A DNA stretch of 64,000 bases from Ornithinimicrobium cryptoxanthini (GTDB taxonomy: Bacteria > Actinomycetota > Actinomycetes > Actinomycetales > Dermatophilaceae). The stretch lies in NCBI RefSeq assembly GCF_023923205.1, contig NZ_CP099490.1:1178001-1242000 (forward strand), given 5' to 3'. Position numbers and translations under genes: made by a program. Shown piece by piece: positions 45,801-54,500 of this stretch. Positions within the stretch are counted from its first letter, which is position 1. Every line of letters starts with the position of its first letter. The notes beneath the pieces are model-generated. The model saw nothing but the letters and a program-made list of their open reading frames with translations. It searched no databases and was not told where the DNA came from.

Positions 45801-46166
45801 GGTCTGGACGACGTCCTGGTGGTGACGCCCTACAACGCGCAGGTCAAGCTGCTGCGAGAGCGCCTGCCCGCGGGCGCGCGCGTGGGCACGGTGGACAAGT
45901 TCCAGGGGCAGCAGGCGCCGGTTGTGATCTTCTCGATGGCCAGCTCCAGCGCCCAGGACGCCCCACGCGGCGTCGGCTTCCTGCTGGACAGCCACCGGTT
46001 CAACGTGGCCGTCTCGCGCGCCAGGGCGCTCGCGGTCGTCGTGGGCAGTCCCACTCTGCTCAGCGCCCCGGTCAGCACACCCGAGCAGCTGCGGCTGGTC
46101 AACTCCTTGTGCCGGTTCGTCGACCTGGCGGATCTGGCGGCGAAGGAGTCCCGGGAGGCGGCGTGA
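42855..46166 (+). CDS. TM0106-family RecB-like nuclease fused to SF1 (UPF1-like) helicase, with Cas4-type Cys cluster
   Basis: 1103 residues. The N-terminal PD-(D/E)xK nuclease shows D114 (GVADFLLRV), D134-T-K136 (YDIADTKLA) and Cys C21, C213, C216, C222 in the C-x-n-C-x2-C-x5-C order that holds a 4Fe-4S cluster in Cas4 and AddB. A RNase H-like segment starts near 316 (YLDFEGDPFADD). The helicase has Walker A GPPGSGKS near 728-735, DEAGQFALANAL, GDPQQLPQV, RTYRMHPEI, VVTPYNAQVKLL and VDKFQGQQAPVVIFSM. Probably DNA or RNA-DNA processing and repair; substrate unknown. ATG 42864 is an alternative start. Confidence 0.9.
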   Translation: MHLMDGLPQLSATDLTTHLGCAHATTLDLQLARGERERPEDGVDEQLQLIFTKGLQHEQGYLAALRDRGLEVVEIAGRGSHAEREVATVEAMYAGAQVIYQAAFAAGSWVGVADFLLRVDRPSQLGDWSYDIADTKLARHLRTAALLQMASYARHVERIQGVAPEQLVVVTGDSKEHPWRLIDVESYARRARERLEVAVAEAAPTQSVKVAHCARCRWLPVCEAEWEERDDLVLVAGLRADQRERLAEVGVTTMSQLAVATDEQLAGALNRTVRERLRGQAALQVRERETGEPAYELLPLREDEGLELLPEPDPGDVYLDFEGDPFADDGAGREYLAGIWTRDGQFLAWWAHDRDEERVLTAGLLTWLDARWQQFPGMHIYHYAAYEQTALKRMAQQHATAETELDMLLRGGRFIDLFAVVKQSLQISKASYSIKKLEAFYWEHTRSGEGDEVTDALSSVIEYERWLAEGRQDQSILDRLRDYNREDVRSTHALHEWLEERRREAEAQSGRPLGRLGHQEREASNDSEAMVVENEVVERLLEAGHELLAGCVGFHRREAKQSHWDFFRTEEMSDEDLIEDRAATLGGLGTPRCVGEIAKSWLWRYDFPPQETTIEVGDKTCDARTHTPVAGVVEIDPEAGFVVVKLGKAKEPATPAGLVVSSHVPSEAQQASLLRLAETTLAGRDTMGLALLEGRVPDGMEPVGSESAGDVVRRVGAALDRQVLPVQGPPGSGKSHSGKQLIRDLLDAGLRVGVTANSHAVIKHLMGGVGRPGIRKGTHKSDSTELVQVVTDNKVVDRAIADGATLIGGTAWLWAREELADSVDVLVVDEAGQFALANALAVAQAAMRGIVLLGDPQQLPQVVQGTHPYDAGRSTLEHLIGDQDTITADRGIFLDRTYRMHPEITRFVSDLSYASRLESVDGLERQQIDAPGELTGSGLRWVPVEHAGSSSESPEEAEAVAGLIQDLLAGTWTDREGRVEPIGLDDVLVVTPYNAQVKLLRERLPAGARVGTVDKFQGQQAPVVIFSMASSSAQDAPRGVGFLLDSHRFNVAVSRARALAVVVGSPTLLSAPVSTPEQLRLVNSLCRFVDLADLAAKESREAA

Positions 46167-46232
46167 GGTGCCCTGCCTGATCGCGGCGTGAGGTGCCCTG
46201 CCTGATCGCGGCGTGAGGTGCCCTGCCTGATC
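46158..46232. repeat. 25-bp perfect tandem repeat, three copies
   Basis: The unit GCGGCGTGAGGTGCCCTGCC plus TGATC occurs at 46158-46182, 46183-46207 and 46208-46232 without mismatch. The first copy contains the last codons and TGA stop of the nuclease-helicase gene; the array fills the whole space to the convergent oxidoreductase stop. Confidence 0.9.
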
Positions 46233-46233
46233 G

Positions 46234-47673
46234 TCAGAGCGAATCGGCCAGCGGGATGCCGTGCCGGAAGACGTTGGTCGGGTCGTAGTGCCGCTTCGCG
46301 GCGGCCAGCCGTGACCAGATGTCCGGAGTGAACGCCTGCGGCGCCGTCTGCACCCGCTCGTGGCCCTCGACAAAGTTCAGATAGCTGCTCAGCCCGGCCA
46401 GGTTCGGGGCAACCTGCTCCCAGGTCGCGCCGATGCGGCGCTCCACCTCCTCGCTCGCGCCGGGACCGGCGACGATCCCGACGAGCTCGAGGAGCCACGC
46501 GCCGTCCCTGGCCGCGAAACTGACCGACGGGTTGTCGCGGCTGATCGCGCCACCGGCCTGCCGGGCCTCGGCCAGGAGCATCGGAGACGGACCGTCACCA
46601 CCGAGCACCGCCGCGATCATGGCCTCCAGCACCGTGCTGTCCAGCCGCGCCAACCAGCGACCGCTGGCGGCCGCAGGGATCGGATCGACCGGATCCATCG
46701 AGATCTCTCCGGCCCGGGCGAACGGCATCGTCGCCCAGGTGTCCATGAGCGGTTGACGCCACTGCCGCCACTCGTCGACGAGGCTGACCCCGGCCTCCTG
46801 ACCCGCACCAGACAACCCGACACCAGACAACCCGGCACCAGGCAACCCGGCATAGCACCCGCGCACGATGGCAAACGTCTTGCCCCGCAACGGCTCTGGA
46901 ACCATGTCAAACGGTGGGAAGGCCATCAGGGTGAAGGCGCTCGTGAGCTCTGTGGGCGCCCCGCTCGACCACTCGAGATAGCGCTCGAACACCTCCCGGG
47001 CCGCCTCCACCGGATAGAAGAGATTGCCGGCATAGACCTCCGAGACCGGCGCGAGGGCGACGGTCATCTCCGTCACGACACCGAGTGTTCCGCCGGCGCT
47101 CCCGCAGAGGGCCCAGAACAACTCAGGCTCCGCCGAGGGTGAGGTGGTGATGACCTGACCGTCCGCCAGGACCACCCGCAGCGACTGGACGGCGTCGACG
47201 CAGAGGCCGTGCTGGCGCGCGAGCCAGCCGAACCCGCCGCCGAGGCTGTAGCCGACCGCGCCGACGTGGGGTGCCGACCCGAGCAGGGGCGCCAGCCCGT
47301 GCTCCTGCGCTTGGGCGAGCACCGGCTGCCAGATGGCCCCGCCGCCGAGCGTGGCCGTGCGCGCCTGGGCGTCGATGTGCACCTGGTCGAGGTCGGTGGT
47401 GCTGATCAGCACGCTCTGCCTGTCGGCCGGGATGGTGACGCCGTGGCCGGTGCTCTGCACGGCCACCGCCAGGTCGTGGGCAGCTGCGTAGCGCACGGTC
47501 TGCACGACGTCGGACTCCGAGGCGACGCGGACGACGACAGCCGGCTGGTGGGTCCAGGCGAGGTTCCAGCCCTGGCACGTCTCGGCATACAACTCGTCGC
47601 CGGGCACGAGCACGGCGCCCTGGCAGGTCGCGGCGAGCTCACGCACTCCGCCAATGGTCTCTTCGATCGTCAC
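46234..47673 (-). CDS. FAD-linked oxidoreductase, berberine bridge enzyme-like
   Basis: 479 residues, GTG start with AGGAGAT 6 bases upstream. FAD-binding type 4 domain: PAVVVRVASESDVVQTVRYAA, VQSTGHGVTIPADRQSVLISTTDLDQVHID (His that can be linked to FAD), LGSAPHVGAVGYSLGGGFGWLARQHGLCVDAVQSL. The C-terminal BBE motif is SSYLNFVEGHE plus RHYDPTNVFRHGIPL. The usual second FAD-linking Cys region reads GGGFGWLARQHGL without Cys at the motif, so probably a single covalent link. Residues about 275-292 are a short GLSGAG-type repeat. Substrate unknown. Confidence 0.9.
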   Translation of the reverse strand: MTIEETIGGVRELAATCQGAVLVPGDELYAETCQGWNLAWTHQPAVVVRVASESDVVQTVRYAAAHDLAVAVQSTGHGVTIPADRQSVLISTTDLDQVHIDAQARTATLGGGAIWQPVLAQAQEHGLAPLLGSAPHVGAVGYSLGGGFGWLARQHGLCVDAVQSLRVVLADGQVITTSPSAEPELFWALCGSAGGTLGVVTEMTVALAPVSEVYAGNLFYPVEAAREVFERYLEWSSGAPTELTSAFTLMAFPPFDMVPEPLRGKTFAIVRGCYAGLPGAGLSGVGLSGAGQEAGVSLVDEWRQWRQPLMDTWATMPFARAGEISMDPVDPIPAAASGRWLARLDSTVLEAMIAAVLGGDGPSPMLLAEARQAGGAISRDNPSVSFAARDGAWLLELVGIVAGPGASEEVERRIGATWEQVAPNLAGLSSYLNFVEGHERVQTAPQAFTPDIWSRLAAAKRHYDPTNVFRHGIPLADSL

Positions 47674-47813
47674 GGTGATCTCCTCTGGTTGGTCTGCTCA
47701 GGACGCATCCGCGAGAGGGCCTTGCTGGTGCATCTAGGGGTGGTGTCATCTTCCTCCTCCGTGGCCCGCAGGACCACCCCCTATTTGGCGGAAAGGACTG
47801 TCGGGAGGCTGGG

Positions 47814-48329
47814 TCAGCCGAAGGCGATGCGCTGGTCGCCGAGCTGACCGGAGGCCTTGAGCCGGGTGGTGTCGGCCCGGGCCATGTTGGCGCCCTCGAC
47901 GGGCGCGCTGACCGACAGGACATACCACTGCGTGCCGAAGTGCAGCGTGGCGCCGTCAGCCCCGAACGACATGCGCTCGAGCAGACCCGGCCCCGCGCCG
48001 GCAGAGAGCGGGACCCCCACCTCCATCGTGTGCGTCTCACCCGGGCCCAGCTCGAGTGCCACCAGGTGCTCATAGGAGCTGGAGAAGCGACGTCCGTCGG
48101 GTCGGCTGGGGCGGTCCTTGTCCCGCATGCCAGGTGCCATCTTGTTGTCGCCCTCGTCCTTGAGGGTGAAGCTCAGCGACCGGATGCTGCGTGGCTCGGA
48201 CTCGTGGCCGACGATGGTGACGCGGGTCGGGATGGTCTGGTCGCCCCAGTCGAACGACTTCGGTGCCTCCAGCTCGACCTTGATCCCACCCGTGTCGAAT
48301 GCCTTCTTGATCTTGTCGAAGAACCCCAT
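47814..48329 (-). CDS. Spo0M/arrestin-like protein, putative
   Basis: 171 residues. MGFFDKIKKAFDTGGIKVELEAPKSFDWGDQTIPTRVTIVGHESEPRSIRSLSFTLKDE resembles the N-terminal beta-sandwich of the sporulation-control protein Spo0M (SpoOM) family, which has an arrestin-like fold. The protein is about two-thirds of Bacillus Spo0M length and lacks the second domain. Soluble; role in non-sporulating actinobacteria is unknown. It stands alone between the oxidoreductase and the divergent DUF445 gene. Confidence 0.55.
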   Translation of the reverse strand: MGFFDKIKKAFDTGGIKVELEAPKSFDWGDQTIPTRVTIVGHESEPRSIRSLSFTLKDEGDNKMAPGMRDKDRPSRPDGRRFSSSYEHLVALELGPGETHTMEVGVPLSAGAGPGLLERMSFGADGATLHFGTQWYVLSVSAPVEGANMARADTTRLKASGQLGDQRIAFG

Positions 48330-48560
48330 TGACCTTGACTCTCTCTCGGTGACCGAGGGTGGCAGGCACCGCCGTCGGTGCGTGCTGGAGCCCTCGTGAG
48401 CCAGGAGCCTAGGGGCGGTGAGGACGGGCGGGAATCGGTCTGCGGGATGACTTCGGGCCGCCGCAGGTCGGTGCTGGACTGTCCCGAAGTCGGGTCTCAC
48501 CGGAGGTGACCGGGACGCCAGGTGGTGGCGCGCGGCTCGGCCCTAGCGGGATGGATAGCA

Positions 48561-48566
48561 CAAGAT
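48561..48566 (+). promoter_or_regulatory. Putative leaderless -10 (CAAGAT) of the DUF445 gene
   Basis: CAAGAT, then GTGCCT, then ATG at 48573; no SD in between. Confidence 0.4.
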
Positions 48567-48572
48567 GTGCCT

Positions 48573-49859
48573 ATGACTGCTGCCACACGCACGACTGAGC
48601 AGACACGGCATACGCCCGTGCCGTCCCTGGGCCCCGACGACGCCGCCCGCAGGGCAAACCTGCGCCGGATGCGGCTGATGGCGAGTGGCCTGCTGGTGCT
48701 GGCGGCCATCGTCTTCGTGCTGACCCATGGGCGCGACGGCGCCTGGGGCTATGTCAATGCCGCGTCGGAGGCGGCGATGGTCGGCGCGGTGGCCGACTGG
48801 TTCGCGGTGACCGCCCTCTTCCGGCACCCTCTGGGGATCCCCGTGCCGCACACCGCGATCATCCCTCGACGCAAGGAGATGCTCGCGCGCAGCCTGGAGC
48901 ACTTCGTGGCCGAGAACTTCCTGACCGAGCCGACCATCCGCGAGAAGGTGCTCGACGCCGAGGTCACCGCCCGGCTGGGGGAGTGGCTCAGCGATCCCGT
49001 CAACGCCGAACGAGTCATCCAGGAGGCCTCGCCGCTGGCCGCTCGCGCGCTGGAGCGGGTCGGTGGCGCGGACCTGCAGGCGTTCGTCGAGCAGACCCTG
49101 TTGCCGCGGGTGCGCCGTGAGCCGCTGAGCCCGCTCGCTGGGCACCTGCTCGAGGCGGTCGTGGAGGACCGGGCGCACCAGGGGCTGATGGACATCGGCT
49201 TCCGCGAGCTGCACTCGTGGCTCGTGGCCCACCCGTCGGAGGTCAACCGCATCATCGGGGCGCGGGCGCCGTGGTGGTCCCCGACCTGGGTGGACGACAT
49301 GGTCGTCGGGAGGATCTATCAGGAGCTCGTGGCGTGGGCCAAGGAGGTCGACGACAACAAGGGGCACCGGGTCCGGCAGGCGCTCGACTCCTATCTGGCC
49401 GACCTGGCCCAGGACATGCAGCACGACCCGGACACGATGGCCAACGCCGAGCGGCTCAAGGAGCGCATCCTCGAGCACCCGCAGGTCGGCCCGAGCGTCG
49501 TCGCCGTCTGGGACGCGGTCAAGATCGTGCTCCTCGAGCAGCTGGGCGACCCCCACGGGCAGCTGCGCACCCGACTTGCCGAGGAGCTGGGCGACCTGGC
49601 TGGGCGGATGATCCACGACGACACGATGCGGGCCCGCCTGGATGCCTGGGGCGCCGACGCTGCGGCACTGCTCATCTCTCGGTATGGCGCCGAGCTCACC
49701 TCGGTCATCTCCCACACCATCGACCGTTGGGACGGGCGCGACGCCGCCGACCGGATCGAGCTGCACGTGGGCCGGGACCTGCAGTTCATCCGGATCAACG
49801 GCACCGTGGTCGGGGGCCTGGTGGGACTGTTGATCCACACGGTGTCGCAACTGCTCTGA
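48573..49859 (+). CDS. DUF445 family membrane-associated protein
   Basis: 428 residues from ATG 48573, chosen for the -10 hexamer 6 bases upstream. A TM segment (LMASGLLVLAAIVFVLTHG, about 36-54) is followed by WGYVNAASEAAMVGAVADWFAVTALFRHPLGIPVPHTAIIPRRKEMLARSLEHFVAENFL, the DUF445 signature, and a helical region, with a second TM at the C-terminal end (FIRINGTVVGGLVGLLIHTVSQLL). Members are typically inner-membrane proteins of unknown function with two terminal TMs. Confidence 0.9.
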   Translation: MTAATRTTEQTRHTPVPSLGPDDAARRANLRRMRLMASGLLVLAAIVFVLTHGRDGAWGYVNAASEAAMVGAVADWFAVTALFRHPLGIPVPHTAIIPRRKEMLARSLEHFVAENFLTEPTIREKVLDAEVTARLGEWLSDPVNAERVIQEASPLAARALERVGGADLQAFVEQTLLPRVRREPLSPLAGHLLEAVVEDRAHQGLMDIGFRELHSWLVAHPSEVNRIIGARAPWWSPTWVDDMVVGRIYQELVAWAKEVDDNKGHRVRQALDSYLADLAQDMQHDPDTMANAERLKERILEHPQVGPSVVAVWDAVKIVLLEQLGDPHGQLRTRLAEELGDLAGRMIHDDTMRARLDAWGADAAALLISRYGAELTSVISHTIDRWDGRDAADRIELHVGRDLQFIRINGTVVGGLVGLLIHTVSQLL

Positions 49860-49971
49860 GGGGCCGGGGTCGGGGCTCGCTCCCACCTGAACGAGGTCCA
49901 GGGTCGTCGCCGAGCATCTGGGTTGTGGACAACTTCTGCGCGCAAGTGACCGCAGTTGCCACCATTTGTCC

Positions 49972-50463
49972 ATGAGTGACAACAAGAGATTCGATCTGAC
50001 AGCGCGGGCGCAGATGCGTCCGCTGCACGACCCCGAGGTGGCCAACGCCGCCCTCGAGGCCTTCCTGGACGAGGAGGACCTGGTCAACGGCGGCCTGGCC
50101 TTCCTCTTCTGTGACCGGGAGGGCCACCTGATGCAGCCGATCCTGGTCTCGGACGTCCCGGACCCGGCCGGCCCTGAGGAACGCTGGGCCGCCATGCGCT
50201 GGGCGATCGCCCTGTGCGAGATGGTCGGCGACGAGCATGCGGGGCCACTCGCGCTGGTGCTGGCCATCGTGCGCGAGGCAGGGCCGGTCTGTGACGCCGA
50301 CCGGGAGTGGCACCAGGTCGCGATCGACGCGTGTGCCGAGGCTGAGGTGCCGCTGATCGGGGTCCACGTGGCGACTCTCGCGGAAGCCGTCGCCCTGCCG
50401 ACGGCCGCACCCCGGCCGGCTGGAGACTTCGCACCACCGGGGTCGGCGGAGTCTGCCGCGTGA
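49972..50463 (+). CDS. Hypothetical soluble protein
   Basis: 163 residues: MSDNKRFDLTARAQMRPLHDPEVANAALEAFLDEEDLVNGGLAFLFCDREGHLMQPILVSDVP and later REAGPVCDADREWHQVAIDACAEAEVPLIGVHVATLAEAVALPT. The fold looks like an alpha/beta domain with a histidine and two cysteines (C in FLFCDREG and VCDAD). Not recognised as a named family; similar short proteins in actinobacteria are annotated as hypothetical. No SD is evident; an in-frame TTG lies at 49966. Confidence 0.65.
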   Translation: MSDNKRFDLTARAQMRPLHDPEVANAALEAFLDEEDLVNGGLAFLFCDREGHLMQPILVSDVPDPAGPEERWAAMRWAIALCEMVGDEHAGPLALVLAIVREAGPVCDADREWHQVAIDACAEAEVPLIGVHVATLAEAVALPTAAPRPAGDFAPPGSAESAA

Positions 50464-50487
50464 CCCACCGGCCGCCGGGTGCGGGCG

Positions 50488-50493
50488 TATCAT
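50488..50493 (+). promoter_or_regulatory. Putative leaderless -10 (TATCAT) of the AMIN-like lipoprotein gene
   Basis: TATCAT ends 6 bases before the ATG at 50500, one of the best -10 matches in the window; no SD lies in the gap. Confidence 0.55.
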
Positions 50494-50499
50494 CACCCC

Positions 50500-51333
50500 A
50501 TGAGCACCCGGCACAGCGGTGTGCAGGCGGTGGCGGTCCTCGCCACCGTCCTGGCTCTCGCGGCGTGCGGCTCTGCGGTGGACGAGGAGCCGTCGGTCAG
50601 TGTTGGGCCGACGGCGCCGACCGAGAGTGACGACGATCCCACCGGGTCTGCTGAGCCCGCCGAGACCGGCGCCGAGACAACCGGTCCCGCGGCCACCGGC
50701 GCGGACCCCACCACCACGGGCGCGGACCCCACCACCACCTCAGGCGAGGGAGCGACGACTGGGGGCGTGACGACTGGGGATGTGACGACTGGGGGCGCGA
50801 CGACTGGGGGCGCGACGACCGAGGACGTGACGACGCAGGACGGGCCGGCGGGGGAGGCAGGTGCCACCGATGAGCCGTCCGGGCTGCCGGAGTTCGAGGC
50901 GGCAGACGCCGTCGTGCGGCAGGACCCCGGAGGTGAGGCTGCCCAGCTCGTCATCGACGAGGTGCGACTCGGGCTGCAGGACGACTTTGACCGCGTGGTG
51001 CTCGACCTCTCCGGCACGGGAGAGGCCGGGTGGCTCGTGCAGTATGCCGAGGCACCGGCCATGGACGGCAGCGGCTTCCCGGTGGACCTGGCGGGGGACC
51101 ATGTCCTGCAGGTCGTCGCGCAGGGGATGGCCTATCCGGAGCCGGGCGACACGGCATACGACCCGGGGTTGTTGCTGGTCGACGGCGGCGATCTCCTCCA
51201 GGTGACCGAGGTCCTGCGGGGAGCGCCTTTCGAGGGTCAGGTCCAGGTCCTCATCGGCACCCAGGAGCAGGCGCCGTTCCGGGTCTTCCGGCTGGCCGGT
51301 CCCGAGCGTCTGGTCATCGACCTCCAGCACTGA
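50500..51333 (+). CDS. Lipoprotein with Thr/Gly repeat linker and AMIN-like domain
   Basis: 277 residues. Signal: SGVQAVAVLATVLALAAC (lipobox LAAC). Then an unstructured linker of about 110 residues rich in Thr, Gly, Asp and Glu with six tandem (A/V)TTG(G/D) units. The C-terminal half (about 145-277) is an AMIN-like beta domain: VIDEVRLGLQDDFDRVVLDLSGTGEAGWLVQY and VQVLIGTQEQAPFRVFRLAGPERLVIDLQH. AMIN-type domains bind peptidoglycan or envelope components. It is tethered to the outer membrane-facing surface. A 16-bp array lies directly after its stop. Confidence 0.85.
   Translation: MSTRHSGVQAVAVLATVLALAACGSAVDEEPSVSVGPTAPTESDDDPTGSAEPAETGAETTGPAATGADPTTTGADPTTTSGEGATTGGVTTGDVTTGGATTGGATTEDVTTQDGPAGEAGATDEPSGLPEFEAADAVVRQDPGGEAAQLVIDEVRLGLQDDFDRVVLDLSGTGEAGWLVQYAEAPAMDGSGFPVDLAGDHVLQVVAQGMAYPEPGDTAYDPGLLLVDGGDLLQVTEVLRGAPFEGQVQVLIGTQEQAPFRVFRLAGPERLVIDLQH
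50752..50841 (+). repeat. 15-bp in-frame tandem repeat encoding (A/V)TTG(G/D)
   Basis: Six 15-base units (GCGACGACTGGGGGC, GTGACGACTGGGGAT and variants) encode ATTGG, VTTGD, VTTGG, ATTGG, ATTED and VTTQD within the lipoprotein linker, aligned to the reading frame. Confidence 0.85.
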
Positions 51334-51392
51334 CGTCATCTGGCACTGACGTCAAATGAAACTGACGTTATCCGGCACTGACTTCATCCTTT
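51329..51392. repeat. 16-bp direct repeat array with TGACGTCA palindromes
   Basis: Four head-to-tail units with exact 16-base period: 51329 ACTGACGTCATCTGGC, 51345 ACTGACGTCAAATGAA, 51361 ACTGACGTTATCCGGC, 51377 ACTGACTTCATCCTTT. The first two contain the perfect octamer TGACGTCA. The array covers the stop of the lipoprotein gene and lies 110 bases before the large subtilase start. Confidence 0.85.
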
Positions 51393-51501
51393 GGGCCGAC
51401 GACAGCGCGGCCCGGTGCGTCCTAGCGTCGTGGGCAGGTGAGGCAGCAGGGGACTCGCCACCACTCAGGACCCGATCCCTGCCACGTGCAGAGGAGACAC
51501 C

Positions 51502-54500
51502 ATGTCCGAGCGCTACGTCATCACAGCCCGTGACCCGGGAGCCACAGCCGAAGCCGATCTGCCCGACGACGTGCGCGTCGTGGCCGCCCTGGACCGGGGG
51601 CAGCTGGTCGACGCCGAGCCGCAGAGCGTCCAGGAGCTGGAGGCGCGCGGCTTCCGGGTCAAGCACCTCCGCGACCCGCACCTGATCCGGTTCTTCTCCT
51701 ACGAGATCGATGCGGAGCGTGGCACCACTCCCCAGACGCCCCCCGAGTTCCAAGACCAGACCGAGTCGGAGGGGGTGAACCACCTGGTCCTGCTGGCTGG
51801 ACCGGTCCAGGAGTCCTGGCTCGCGACCCTGGCCGAGCGTGGAGTTCGACTCGTGGAGCCCGTCTCGCCGTTCGCCTACTTCGTGCGGGCGGAGGCGGGA
51901 ACGGTCGCGGGTCTGTCGGCGCTGCCTTTCGTCGAGTGGACGGGTCCGCTCGAGCCGGCCTACAAGGTCAATCCGGTCCTGCTCGGTCTCGAGGACGAGG
52001 CCCCGGGGGTGGGCCCCATCGAGGCCCTGGACGTCGGGGTCCTGGCCGACGGCGACATCGCCGCCGTGACCGCCTTGATCGAGACGGCGGGCGGCACCGT
52101 CGAGCAGGTGGGACCGGAGACCTCGGACGCCTATGTCAGCATCCGCGCACAGCTGCCCCGTGAGGCGCTGGCGGCGGTGGCCGCACACCCGGACGTGCGC
52201 TGGGTCGACGCCATCCACACGCCGCAGCTCGAGGACGAGCGCGGCGCCCAGATCGTGTTCGAGGACCTCGACGGCGCCGCCGCCCCCAACACCGCGCCCA
52301 ACGTGGGCTATGCGGCAAACCTGACGGCGCTCGGCGCGGACGGCGCAGGGGTCACCATCGCCATCTGCGACACCGGGGTCAGCACCAACGACCCGGCCAC
52401 GGTGCACGATGACCTGGCCGGCCGGCTGGCCTTTGCCGTCACCGGCAACGGCGGGACGCCCTCAGGCGGCGACACCAACGGTCACGGCACCCACGTCGCC
52501 GGCATCGCCGCCGGCGACGGCGGCTCTGGCGACACCGACCCGCAGGGTTTCCTCCTCGGCATGGGCGTGGCCACCGGAGCCATGGTGGGCAGCGTCGTCG
52601 CCAACTCCGGGTGGCAACAGCTGGTGGCCACCTCGGCCCAACAGGGCGCGCAGGTCATGAACAACTCGCTGTCCATGAACGGGCCCACCTACACCGCCGA
52701 CGACCGCAGAATCGACCTCGGCGTGCGGGACGCCGACCCGGCCGCTGCGGGCATCACTCCGCTGGTCATCGTCTTCTCCGCCGGCAACAGCGGACCAGGC
52801 GCGACGACCGTGACGAAGTCGACCAAGAACGCCATGCTGGTGGGCAACGCGCTGAACGCCCGACCCGGTGAGGGCGATCCTGCAGACGACATCCGCGGCC
52901 TGCGCACCTCGTCGTCACGTGGAGCTGCGGCCGACGGCCGCACGCTGCCACACGTGACCGCTCCCGGGACCGACATCATCTCGGCCCGCAGCGCCGCGAG
53001 CGCACGGGTGGCCTACGAGGACACCGCGGGCACCACGCACGCCGACCACACCAGCATGACCGGCACCTCGATGGCCGCCCCGCACGTCGCGGGCGCATCG
53101 GCAGTGCTGATCGACTGGTGGCGCCAGAGCCGTGGGGGAGCGACCCCCAGCCCGGCGCTGCTCAAGGCACTGCTCGTGGCGAGCACCGAGCCTGTGGCCG
53201 GCGGCACGGACGGCAATGGTGGCACGATCGCCGCAGGGCCGACCAACGATGCGGGCTGGGGGCGCATCTCCCTGGAGAACGCCCTGCTGCAGGCACCGGC
53301 CAGCGACCGCGGCCCCAAGATCTTCGTCGACCAGCGCCAGGCGTTCACCGCGACGGGTCAGGAATACCGCATCCGGGTCGCCGCCGCCGACCCGGCACGT
53401 CCGCTGCGCGTGACTCTCACCTGGACCGATGCAGCCGGAGCCGTCGGCGCGAGCCCCGCACTGGTCAACGACCTTGACCTGGAGGTGCAGCAGGTCGGGG
53501 GCAGCCTCTTCCGGGGCAACGTCTTCACGGGTGCCTGGTCGAACACCGGCGGGACGGCCGACTCGCTCAACAACACCGAGGGCGTCGCCATCCAGAACCC
53601 CGCCGGGGTCTATGAGATCTCCGTCGTGGCAGCCAACGTCAGCGCCTCCGCCCGCACCGACATCGCCACCCCGTGGCAGGACTTCGCGCTGGTCATCGAC
53701 AACGCCGAGGTGCCCGCCGCCGATCCGGTCAGCGTGGTGACCGTCCTCGACCGGTCAGGGTCGATGCAGACCCTCGGCTATGTCGATGTCACGCGCCAGA
53801 CCTCCCGCCAGTTCATCGACCTCCTCTCGGTCGACGACTCGGTGGGCGTGGTCAGCTTCGGGGACACGGGCCGCGAGGAGTTCCCCGGGACAGGCACTCC
53901 ACAGGCGATCACGGGACAGCCGACGCGCGATGACGCGATCGCCTCCGTGGACGCGATCGGCTTTGGCGGCTGCACCTTTATGGGCGCCGGCATCGAGCGG
54001 GGAGGCGCGATGCTCGGTGCGGCGGGCAGCCGTCGCGCCCTCGTGCTGCTCTCCGATGGATATGACAACAAGGGCTGCGACCCCGGCAACGCGGCCAAGC
54101 CGAGCGCGCTCGACGCGGCAGCGGCCCTCCCCGCGAGCCTGCCGATCTATTCGTGCGCGATGGGGCCGGCCTCGGACCAGGTCCTGCTCGCCCAGCTCGC
54201 CGAGAACACGGACGGGCGCTACTACTTCATGCCCACCATCGACGACCTCTTCGAGATCTACAACTACATCCGCGGGCAGGTGACCGGTGACGGGATCATC
54301 GTCAACGAGTCGTCGGTCGCCTCGCGCTCCGAGGTGTCCGGCTGGGTCGACGGCTGCGCGGCATCGGTGCTCTTCACGGTCGCGTGGCACGACCAGGGGT
54401 TGCACTACGTGTCGCGTGAGGCCAGGAAGAACCACGAGATCTCGGTGCGTCTGCGCACGCCGGGCGGGCGCTGGCTGTCGTTCTCCTCAGCGGAGTTCGC

